Below are positions 57,604-64,000 of a DNA stretch of 64,000 nucleotides, piece after piece. Source of the stretch: Desulforhopalus vacuolatus (lineage in GTDB: Bacteria > Desulfobacterota > Desulfobulbia > Desulfobulbales > Desulfocapsaceae). Positions within the stretch are counted from its first letter, which is position 1. The number at the start of each line of letters is the position of its first letter. The DNA lies in contig NZ_JAFFPZ010000004.1 in the NCBI RefSeq assembly GCF_016918505.1, positions 62,001-126,000 on the forward strand, written 5' to 3'. Under the pieces are notes generated by a model. The model saw only the letters and a list, made by a program, of their open reading frames with translations, did not search any database and was not told the DNA's origin. Both the position numbers and the translations under genes were made by a program.

Positions 57604-58059
57604 TGAGTTGTACTTGATGAAGATACCATTTTTAGACATCACAAGTAAGCTTTTCTTAAACCGGGAAAATGGGAATGCGCCCGGGAACATGTACGCAGTA
57701 AATTTTGGGATTTTTACATCGAGAATATGGAGGATTTATATCGTTCCCTGTTGGTGTACAATCCGGTTCCACTGCAATACTGACAGTATAATCGGACTGA
57801 TATAAAAATTGAGATCCCTGCTCGAAAAATATCGACAGGGGCAAATGGATTAGTGTGTCAAAAAGACGTTATAAATACGGCTGGTTCCCACCCGATTTGC
57901 ATATTGTTGCTCAAAAACCACATTATACTGTTTGGTTTTGTGCTGAATTCACGGCTGATGGTACGAAAATCAATTTCAGGCCGTTTTTTAGCTCGGACCG
58001 GGAATAGCTGAACAAATGAAAATACCAATGGCAGATTCAGAAGATTCTGGCCAAAAAAA
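57604..58059. other. AT-rich non-coding stretch
   Basis: Holds a copy of the CCGGGAAAATGGGAATGCGC motif at 57661-57685, seen again at 59509-59532 (inverted), 59698-59722 and 60947-60972. A short open segment 57858-58002 (KRRYKYGWFPPDLHIVAQK) might be a further coding relic, but I cannot assign it. Nothing else is supported. Confidence 0.4.
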
Positions 58060-58206
58060 TTTAATATGCCGACTCTTTCTCAAGAGGAAAGAGACAACGG
58101 AGTTCTGTTGTTGGATTTGCCACCGAGAAAGGTCTTAAAAGGGCTAACCCCGCTGGAAGTATTCACTGGCAAACGCCTGCACTTATTACTTGAATTCCGC
58201 TTCTCT
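58060..58206 (+). pseudogene. IS30-like transposase C-terminal fragment
   Basis: Encodes TLSQEERDNGVLLLDLPPRK, then VLKGLTPLEVFTGKRLHLLL on the plus strand. It is closely related to the fragment at 26222-26040 and ends like IS30-family transposases. The rest of the gene is absent. Confidence 0.6.
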
Positions 58207-58224
58207 TCTCCTTTTTTTTGTGAT

Positions 58225-58284
58225 GTATAACGCCCGCATAATAGACGCGATATTGCGAGCGTCCTAATTGACGCGTTTGTTATG
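58225..58284 (-). other. attC-like recombination site of a gene cassette
   Basis: Read on the minus strand it begins ATAACAAACGCG, has a perfect inner hairpin GACGC/GCGTC around ATATTGCGA, and ends GCGGGCGTTATAC. The outer arms are imperfectly complementary with spaced matches, as in integron attC sites. Both ends look very like the ends of the Vibrio cholerae repeat (AACAAACGCC and GGGCGTTAT), from memory. The stop codon of the DUF4238 gene lies inside the site, the usual position for a cassette gene. Confidence 0.55.
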
Positions 58285-59238
58285 AATTTTTAGTACTGCT
58301 TCAGAGCTTCCAAATACAGTACGATATGATTTATTAATTATTTTTTTGTTTAATTTTTTAACGTCATCCAGTCCAATTGAGTACGCCAAGTGATTATAAT
58401 CTTCTGAGTTATTAATCATATATGCGTATTTAGGCGATAGAGGGATATAGAAATCAGCACTTTCCGGCTCCTTTCTCTCTGGAATCAACGCCAAAGAGGA
58501 ATGTACATTAATGACAGGATGATCACTGGTTATGAATGGGTGGCCAGTATTATTAGTAATGAATATATGATTATCCCTATCTTTTGACTCGTATAAACTA
58601 TACCCGATACTTGTGCCAAACATGAAGCTCAAAAACCACCAATTTTTTTCAAAGAGAGCTAAAAGTTCTTTGAGTTCTTTGTGTTCAACACCAATATCTG
58701 GATTCACTCTAACAGCCCCTATCGACTTTTCTTTAAAAGATTTTATTCTCGACATTTGATGGCCGACATATGAACAAAATGCCATCATATTATTTTTTGA
58801 CTTTAGGCATTCCGAATCGCCTTGTGCCAACTTTGAGATTACTTCAACTGCAGTGCCTTCAATAAAAGAATGCAAATTCTCTAAACTATTGTGTTCCATT
58901 GCCTTCTGAACAGACAAAAGCTCCTCTGGAGCATTCTTTACCTTAGAAATAAAACCCGAAAAATTTGATAGCTTTATAAAATCATCTAGGTATGACATAT
59001 GAATTTCTTGAAGAAACTGTGGCGATTTCACCAAAATTCTCTTTATAAACTCTATATCCTTTTGATTCAGCGTACTTATCTTGTAGAAGTCTGTTTCTTT
59101 TGCAAGCCCTTTGACGCTATCACACGCGATTTTTCCTGTCTTTGATATATAGAAAATATTATTACCTGTCGCCCAGCTCTTCAGATAATAACTCCAAACA
59201 TAATGATGATTTCTTTTAATCTGCTTATGCTTTTCCAT
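58264..59238 (-). CDS. DUF4238 family protein, cassette-borne
   Basis: A 324-residue cytosolic protein of the DUF4238 type: RNHHYVWSYYLKSW at the N-terminus (family H-H-Y-V-P-xx-Y-L), a central helical part with GHQMSRIKSF, and NNTGHPFITSDHPVI (family TSDxPV) about two thirds in, then FYIPLSPKYAYMI. Function unknown; such genes are frequent in defence islands and integron arrays. Start at ATG 59238 (MEKHKQIKRN); a GTG 4 codons upstream is in frame. The gene is AT-rich and its end merges with an attC-like site. Confidence 0.75.
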   Translation of the reverse strand: MEKHKQIKRNHHYVWSYYLKSWATGNNIFYISKTGKIACDSVKGLAKETDFYKISTLNQKDIEFIKRILVKSPQFLQEIHMSYLDDFIKLSNFSGFISKVKNAPEELLSVQKAMEHNSLENLHSFIEGTAVEVISKLAQGDSECLKSKNNMMAFCSYVGHQMSRIKSFKEKSIGAVRVNPDIGVEHKELKELLALFEKNWWFLSFMFGTSIGYSLYESKDRDNHIFITNNTGHPFITSDHPVINVHSSLALIPERKEPESADFYIPLSPKYAYMINNSEDYNHLAYSIGLDDVKKLNKKIINKSYRTVFGSSEAVLKIHNKRVN

Positions 59239-59279
59239 AAAATATGGCACTCTCTATCTTATCGTAGTTACTTGACTGA

Positions 59280-59500
59280 TTATTTCTTCATTTCTGGGTC
59301 GAGTAGGACATCAAACTCCACACCTGAGATAACGACATCTACGGGAATCGGACCAAACTATCAGTCTGCATTACTGCCATTTAAGTCAATAAAATAGCTA
59401 TTATCGAGCCTTAGAGTACTCTTTTTACCCTCAAAAAGTGTATTGTAAGAAGCTGAAGCCTCCTTCAATACGGTCTCTAATTCCTTAGAAGGTCCTTTTT
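59280..59500 (-). pseudogene. Decayed coding remnant
   Basis: One minus-strand frame reads GPSKELETVLKEASASYNTL, then FEGKKSTLRLDNSYFIDLNG, two stops, then PVDVVISGVEFDVLLDPEMK to a stop at 59280. The coherent sequence on both sides of the stops suggests a dead gene end. Family not recognised. It is cut upstream by the CCGGGAAAATGGG repeat. Confidence 0.35.
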
Positions 59501-59734
59501 AGGGGGGAAGGGCGCATTCCCATTTTCCCGGTCAATAAGAGATGTCCGCTAAAACTCACTAAATAAACAAAAAATCAAATAGTTATACAGCAAATCATTC
59601 CAGTATGATTTTTAAGATGAACTCTCATTACGCCTCAACCAGATGAAATTTTCAGACATAAATTAGCTAAAACCCTCAATTTTGCTAGGTTTAGCCTGCC
59701 CGGAAAATGGGAATGGCGTGCCTCTTAATTGATC
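59501..59734. other. Non-coding stretch between inverted short repeats
   Basis: Bounded by inverted copies of the CCGGGAAAATGGGAATG motif at 59509-59532 and 59698-59722. The inside (about 165 bp) is AT-rich and shows no gene. Confidence 0.4.
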
Positions 59735-60855
59735 TAATACCATTCCTACTAAGTTCTAACCCTATTTAAGGAGACCCAATCCCGGCTACAGATGCTATTA
59801 ATAATTCCGGGAATTGCTACCATTTTATTCCATGCGTCACAAGAGGCATCGACTATGTGTTCATAAGAATCATAGACTCGATTAGATAACCATTTTTGTT
59901 TCAGCCATTGCCAAATTTGTTCTACTGGATTTAATTCTGGTGAGTAAGGAGGCAACTTTAACAGAGTTACATTATCAAGGTTTAAATATTCCTGATGCCA
60001 TCCAGCGCCATCTACTATTAACAACGCGTGGTGACCTTCAGGTACATTTTTTGAAATTTCTTCCAGATGGAGCTTCATCGCTGCCATATTAGCACAAGGA
60101 AGAACTAATCCTACGGCTTGATCTCGACTTGGACACACGGCACCAAAAATATAAGCATGTTTGAATTGTTGTTGGCGAATAGCTCGAGGGCGACTTCCTG
60201 TTGGAGCCCAAACCCTGGTAATATCGCCTTGCTGCCCCACTCGAGTCTCATCTTGAAACCAAATATCGACAGTGGAAAGATCAACACTGGCAGGCAAAGC
60301 TTCACTGATCAACTCAACAATTTTTTTTTAAAGTTTTCCTGAGCCTCTTCGTCTTGCTTGGGATGTTTGGAGCGGCTGCTGATCCATGACAACTCAAGGT
60401 AATGAAGGAGTCGATATACTCCAGCTAAACTATAATTAACGTTCCATTTATCCTTAATAATATCTCGAATTTCGTAGCCTGTCAGGCGACCACCTTCACG
60501 TTGTTTTTGTCTTTCAAGTATGTACTTTTTAAATTCTTCATGTTGATCTTTTGGAAGCTTAAAATTTGCTCCTGTTTTAGGTAAGTCATTTAATCCAGAG
60601 ATGCCATATTTTTTAAATCTTTTATAAGTAAGCTTCACAGTGGAAGGACTTGTTTTCAAAGACTTGGCTGTTTGTTCTTGTGTTTTTCCGTCTTTTAAAT
60701 GAGCAAGAATCAAAAGACGAATACGAGTCCTTGGTTTCGTTTCTCTGTGGGAGAGGCCTACAAAATCGTAATCCTGTAGGTTGTATTTTATTGTTGTCAT
60801 AAGAAATGTATAATACATTTGTTATTCTTGGTCAATACAAAATGGAAATGGTATA
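59735..60855 (-). mobile_element. IS630-family insertion sequence, nearly complete
   Basis: About 1.12 kb. Ends TAATACCATTCCTACTAAG on the left and, inverted, TATACCATTTCCATTTTG on the right; they share the TA-ATACCATT tip, and IS630 elements insert at TA. It holds one transposase in two overlapping frames. Shortened derivatives with the same ends lie at 10931-11336, 37925-38153 and 43001-43405, so this or a close relative probably mobilised them. Confidence 0.8.
59749..60800 (-). CDS. IS630 transposase, two frames joined by -1 frameshift
   Basis: Frame A starts at ATG 60800 (MTTIKYNLQDYDFVGLSHRE) and has the helix-turn-helix part (GKTQEQTAKSLKTSPSTVKL, GRLTGYEIRDIIKDKW), ending at a TGA just after an A9 run near 60321-60329. 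Shifting -1 on the A run continues as KKIVELISEALPASVDLSTV and the DDE catalytic domain: first Asp in VDIWFQDETRVGQQGD, second in LLIVDGAGWHQ, Glu in PPYSPELNPVEQIWQWLK. All three acidic residues are intact. The A9 run is a classic slippage site, so the element may still be active. A TTT-type T9 on the plus strand is also prone to sequencing error. Confidence 0.85.
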
Positions 60856-61082
60856 ACTTGCTTATTTTGTGGTATTTTTCACAATAATCTCTCTTCTGGG
60901 CTGATATTGTTGCTTTTTATGTTTATGAGTAACAGACTCATGGTAGCCGGAAAAATGGAAGTGCGCCCGGGGGGAAAAGGGGCTTCTAAGAACAAAAAAG
61001 CTGGAATTTTCTAGCTTACTTTAACAATAAAACGGTTAGTTACCACGGTCCGACCCTATTGTCTCTGTCATGTCACTCGAAT

Positions 61083-61940
61083 TCAGGAAAATTCATCATG
61101 GACCTTTTTTGCACTCAATTTTATTCCATCAGGGCCCAGAATGATAAGCTGTTTTTTATAGAGGGCACCAATTGCTTTTTTAAAAACCTTTTTACTTACC
61201 CCAAACACGTCGTAGATATCTTCAGGCCGACTTTTATCGGTGACGGGAACCATACCACCGGACTTGTTTATCTTTTTGAGAATGGTCCGACAAACATCAT
61301 CAACTCCACTGTAACCTGTTTGTTGAAGTCGCAAGTCGATTTTGGAATCTTCACGTATCTTTTTTATGTATCCCTTCTGACGGCGACCTATTTCAATTTT
61401 TTGAAATATTTCATTCTCGTAGATTATGCCTGTATGTAAATTGTTAACAACCGCACTATATCCCAGCTCTGATTTGGCATAGATGATAATATTAACCTCG
61501 TCACCCTCTTCGTATTTATGAGGTTTTTTATTAAGGTATTTTTCGATCTTTGATGAGCCTGTAATGCGATTGCTTCTTTCACTCAGGAAGACAAATACAA
61601 CATAGGATTTCCCTTCCTTCATATCTTCCTGTTGTTCGCTTTTGGGCACGAACAAATCGTCATCAAGGCCCCATTGCAAAAAGGCTCCGGCCTCTGTCGC
61701 ATCCACCACTCTCAACCTGGCGACTTCACCAACGAGTGCATAAGGTTTTTGTGTCGTTGCCAACAGGCGCTGTTGCCTGTCTACATAAACAAAGACATCA
61801 ATTTCATCACCTGCATTATACTTTTGGGAAGAATAACGGTCCATTAAGAGAATATCCCCTAATTCGCCACCATCAAGCTGAATTCCCTCTGACTGTATTT
61901 CTTTGATCGAAAGCCTGTTTATTTTGCCTGTCTGTATCAT
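61083..61940 (-). CDS. CvfB-like S1 RNA-binding protein
   Basis: A 285-residue protein with the CvfB/YitL layout: tandem S1-like OB folds and a C-terminal winged helix. Start MIQTGKINRLSIKEIQSEGI; the first S1 repeat has LLMDRYSSQKYNAGDEIDVF, the next VVDATEAGAFLQWGLDDDLF and VPKSEQQ, the third LGYSAVVNNLHTGIIYENEI. The C-terminal part YDVFGVSKKVFKKAIGALYK fits the winged-helix end. The family binds RNA and regulates gene expression. M at 61955 is an upstream alternative. Confidence 0.82.
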   Translation of the reverse strand: MIQTGKINRLSIKEIQSEGIQLDGGELGDILLMDRYSSQKYNAGDEIDVFVYVDRQQRLLATTQKPYALVGEVARLRVVDATEAGAFLQWGLDDDLFVPKSEQQEDMKEGKSYVVFVFLSERSNRITGSSKIEKYLNKKPHKYEEGDEVNIIIYAKSELGYSAVVNNLHTGIIYENEIFQKIEIGRRQKGYIKKIREDSKIDLRLQQTGYSGVDDVCRTILKKINKSGGMVPVTDKSRPEDIYDVFGVSKKVFKKAIGALYKKQLIILGPDGIKLSAKKVHDEFS

Positions 61941-61955
61941 GTTATCTTCTCTCAA

Positions 61956-62325
61956 CTTACATTAAATTTCTATTGCATTCCGCTGGAGCCATTCCACCGT
62001 TCTCGTTACGTTTACCGTCACCGTGTAGACAAGGCATGCCTTGTCTCTACAACACCATTGCGTAATCACTGTTGTGTCGATTTTTCACCAGTGGTGATGA
62101 AATTTTACAGGTATCACCATTAATACCATTTACATTTTTATTAACCAGAGGATGCGAATAAAGATAGAACAACAACAATTCTCTGTTTAGAGCTTTCCTT
62201 TGGCAAAAAGTTTTTCGCTGTTCCGTCTTTTGCTTTTCCCTGTCTCCTTTCTCCTGTCTCCCGTCCCCCTGCCTTTACATCCTGCTTATCCCCCCTCACA
62301 CCCAAACCCTCTGCTGCGCTGCTGA
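61956..62325. repeat. Degenerate IS630-derived element and TAATACC end
   Basis: 61992-62110 is a diverged copy of the 43001-43405 element (GTAGACAAGGCATGCCTTGT, ACAACACCATTGCG, TTTTTCACCAGTGGTGATGA). 62122-62148 is the TAATACCATTTACATTTTT-ATTAACCAG end. 62232-62275 is the CTCCTGTCTCCCGTCCCCC pyrimidine tract followed by CTGCCTTTACATCCTGC. No gene seen. Confidence 0.7.
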
Positions 62326-62838
62326 TCAAATGTAACTGATGCTGACAATATCCAGGCGCTGTTGAAAGATTTTAAGGAAATCCTTTTCTTTCAGGGTTCC
62401 TTCCACTTGTGCAATGCGGCTGTTGTTTTCCCCGTCTTCTTCAATTGGGATATCCATATCAATGATCAGGGTGAGGGTGAGACGTTCGGGCGGCAGGGAT
62501 GCCTCCGCTGCCTGGGGCCATTCAATCACACAGACACCTCCGGCAAAAAAATATTCGGAAAAGCCCTGCTCTTCAACCTCAGCACTGTCTCCGAGGCGGT
62601 AGAAATCGAAATGGTAAAGAGGCGCCCGCCCCTCGTATTCCTGAAGAATGGCAAAGGAGGGGCTGGTCACATAGTTGTCTTCTTCCACTCCAAGGCCAAG
62701 GGCGAGGGCCTGGGTGAGGGTCGTCTTGCCTGCCCCGAGGTCCCCTTCGAGACAAATGATGTCTCCGGCCACAGCCAGCTCTCCGAGAATTCTGCCGAGG
62801 AGTTGTGTCTCCTGCAGGTTTTTCAATTTCAGTCGCAT
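62326..62838 (-). CDS. tsaE: tRNA threonylcarbamoyladenosine biosynthesis ATPase
   Basis: A 170-residue P-loop ATPase of the t6A pathway, which works with TsaB and TsaD on tRNAs reading ANN codons. Walker A EGDLGAGKTTLTQALALGLG is at about 31-50; VTSPSFAILQEYEG and LYHFDFYRLGD follow, then VCVIEWPQ and the C-terminal region LPPERLTLTL. The last 40 residues are longer than usual and not conserved. It is monocistronic here, 73 bp downstream of ilvY on the same strand with a repeat between. Confidence 0.95.
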   Translation of the reverse strand: MRLKLKNLQETQLLGRILGELAVAGDIICLEGDLGAGKTTLTQALALGLGVEEDNYVTSPSFAILQEYEGRAPLYHFDFYRLGDSAEVEEQGFSEYFFAGGVCVIEWPQAAEASLPPERLTLTLIIDMDIPIEEDGENNSRIAQVEGTLKEKDFLKIFQQRLDIVSISYI

Positions 62839-62874
62839 ATCTTTCCCCCATTCTTACAGGCACCCTGCCTCTGA

Positions 62875-62911
62875 ACGCTCTAAACGAAATACACGTTGTT
62901 TCAAGGTACCC
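62875..62911. repeat. Copy of the GGTACC-ended palindromic repeat
   Basis: Reads CTCTAAACGAAATACACG then TTGTTTCAAGGTACCC. It is the same unit as at 3829-3872 and 52405-52440, and it lies directly between ilvY and tsaE, touching the end of ilvY. Confidence 0.65.
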
Positions 62912-63802
62912 TTATTTCGCGGCCCCCTGCAGGGCTGCCCAGAAGGCCCCCTGCAGTCGATTTTTTATTCTGGATTCCCTGGCACAGACACCCACCTGAT
63001 ACGGTTCGGGGGGATGTGCCACCTCCAGCCGCAGCAGATCCTGTTTCAAACTGCTCTCCGTAAGCACCGGCTCCGGAACTACACCGGCACCACAGCCCAG
63101 TGCCACCATCGACAGAATTCCTTCATTTCCTGCTACCCGGGCGTAGATATCAGGGCGAATGCCCTGCCGCCGGAGCCATTCGTCCACCCTTTCTCGAGCC
63201 ACCCCGCTCTGTCCGAGTATCAGAGGAATCTTTTCCCAGGGAAGCGGATCCGCAGAGCCAACCTCCTCAGAAAATGCCCAGGTCGCTTTTGGAACAACAA
63301 AAACCAGTTTTACCTCCGCGAGATGATGGAAAACCAGCCCCTCCGGGACACTCGCAGGCAGTGCCGAAACCCCGAAATCCACATCCCCCGCCATAACCTT
63401 CTCCACGGCACTGCCTGCGTCTCCGGTCTGCAGGCGAATCCGCACCACCGGCGCGGCAGCGCGAAAAGCGGCAAGGGCATTGGGAAGCATGCTCAGGCTT
63501 GCCGTCACGGAGCAATAGATGGAAATCTCTCCATGGAGGACCGTCTCTTCACGTTCGAGTTCCTCCGCAAAGCCGCGCCACAGTTCCAGTTCAGAACGGG
63601 CATAGCGGCGGAAAAGTTTACCCGCGTCGGTGAGCCGGACAGTGCGGTTGTCACGGTCAAACAGCCGATGTCCCACGACCTCTTCGAGTCGTTGAATCTG
63701 TCTGCTCAGAGCAGAGGGACTGATATTGCATACCCGGCTGGTCGCCCCAAAATGGAGGACGTCGGCAAGTTGCAGAAAGATTCTAAGGGAAGCGTGATCC
63801 AT
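62912..63802 (-). CDS. ilvY: LysR-family regulator IlvY
   Basis: A 296-residue LysR regulator. The helix-turn-helix (about 1-62, FLQLADVLHFGATSRVCNIS then PSALSRQIQRLEEVVGHRLF) and the effector domain with ISIYCSVTASLSMLPNALAA, RLQTGDAGSAVEKVMAGDVD, and VAGNEGILSMVALGCGAGVV match E. coli IlvY closely from memory. IlvY activates ilvC when acetolactate or acetohydroxybutyrate binds. Start at ATG 63802 gives the conserved MDHASLRIFLQ; the frame extends 13 codons upstream without similarity. A divergent gene starts at 63991, as in the classic ilvYC arrangement. Confidence 0.9.
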   Translation of the reverse strand: MDHASLRIFLQLADVLHFGATSRVCNISPSALSRQIQRLEEVVGHRLFDRDNRTVRLTDAGKLFRRYARSELELWRGFAEELEREETVLHGEISIYCSVTASLSMLPNALAAFRAAAPVVRIRLQTGDAGSAVEKVMAGDVDFGVSALPASVPEGLVFHHLAEVKLVFVVPKATWAFSEEVGSADPLPWEKIPLILGQSGVARERVDEWLRRQGIRPDIYARVAGNEGILSMVALGCGAGVVPEPVLTESSLKQDLLRLEVAHPPEPYQVGVCARESRIKNRLQGAFWAALQGAAK

Positions 63803-63990
63803 AAAATTTACCAGGATAATGGGAGGGCATTCCCCCGTCACGTTGCAGTTTACACAATACAGTATTGCCGAAATAACGATTTACGCAACGCTTTTTTACT
63901 AATAGTATAGGGCTGGTAACAGTACTTTTTATCGATAGAATTACAGGGAGCACTGACCTTCACCATTCAATCTCAGACAGGAGCAGTTCA
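63803..63990. promoter_or_regulatory. Divergent ilvY-ilvC control region
   Basis: 188 bp between divergent starts. It contains TTGCC...ACGCAA (63865-63887), a possible LysR-type half-site pair, and TTTTATCGATA (63926-63936), shared with the palindrome at 48542-48566. By analogy with enteric ilvYC, IlvY should bind here; exact operators are not resolved. Confidence 0.45.
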
Positions 63991-64000
63991 ATGGGAAAAA
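63991..64000 (+). CDS. ilvC: Start of predicted ketol-acid reductoisomerase
   Basis: Only ATG-GGA-AAA (MGK) is in the window, 8 nt after GGAG (63979-63983 region ACAGGAGC). The identity is inferred from the divergent IlvY gene, since ilvY and ilvC form a divergent pair in many bacteria. No protein sequence beyond three residues supports it. Confidence 0.5.

Overview
The window looks like a chromosomal segment of a sulfate-reducing or sulfur-disproportionating deltaproteobacterium (Desulfobacterota, perhaps Desulfobulbales). This is inferred from protein content and a mid-GC core broken by AT-rich islands. It is not based on a marker gene, and no rRNA or tRNA gene was seen.

Layout. 1-2.7 kb (minus): start of an N-ATPase operon (atpD-C-Q-R-B). 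4.1-9.5 kb (plus): a PEP synthase-like dikinase, a 52-residue Gly/Lys-rich peptide gene and the AmmeMemoRadiSam trio. 9.9-10.6 kb: an outer-membrane beta-barrel protein. 11.3-20.7 kb (minus): a lower-ligand and nucleotide-loop cobalamin operon led by a YcaO-TPR gene and containing a natural CobD-CobQ fusion, then ndk and a CMD-family gene. 21.1-23.4 kb (minus): thiM-thiE-thiD. 23.8-27.1 kb: a protein with a diadenylate-cyclase-like domain, an H-NS-like protein and a DUF599 membrane protein.

27.5-37.9 kb (plus) is a four-gene candidate phage-defence operon: SNF2 helicase with DUF3883, DUF1156 adenine methylase, SMC-like ATPase and DUF499 ATPase. Downstream are a thioredoxin-like protein, a solute-binding protein with a hybrid histidine kinase, and a run of short plus-strand genes (hypothetical, secreted alpha/beta hydrolase, tandem OsmC, FAH family, SUI1). 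A five-gene peptide ABC transporter and a DUF169 protein follow. 55.5-60.9 kb is an accessory patch: a DUF262 + HEPN pair whose HEPN frame is broken at a slippery UUU-UGA, transposase remnants, a DUF4238 gene ending in an integron attC-like hairpin, and one nearly complete IS630 copy. The right end returns to core genes (cvfB-like, tsaE, ilvY) and stops inside a gene predicted to be ilvC.

The intergenic space is unusually rich in dispersed repeats. One family (10.9, 37.9, 43.0 kb; decayed copies near 10.6 and 62.0 kb) has the ends and the transposase 3' coding end of the IS630 at 59.7-60.9 kb, so it is best read as its non-autonomous derivatives. Others include short IS30-like fragments, GGTACC-ended palindromes, a perfect 29-bp palindrome and purine-rich tracts. 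Some of these repeats supply or touch stop codons of neighbouring genes.
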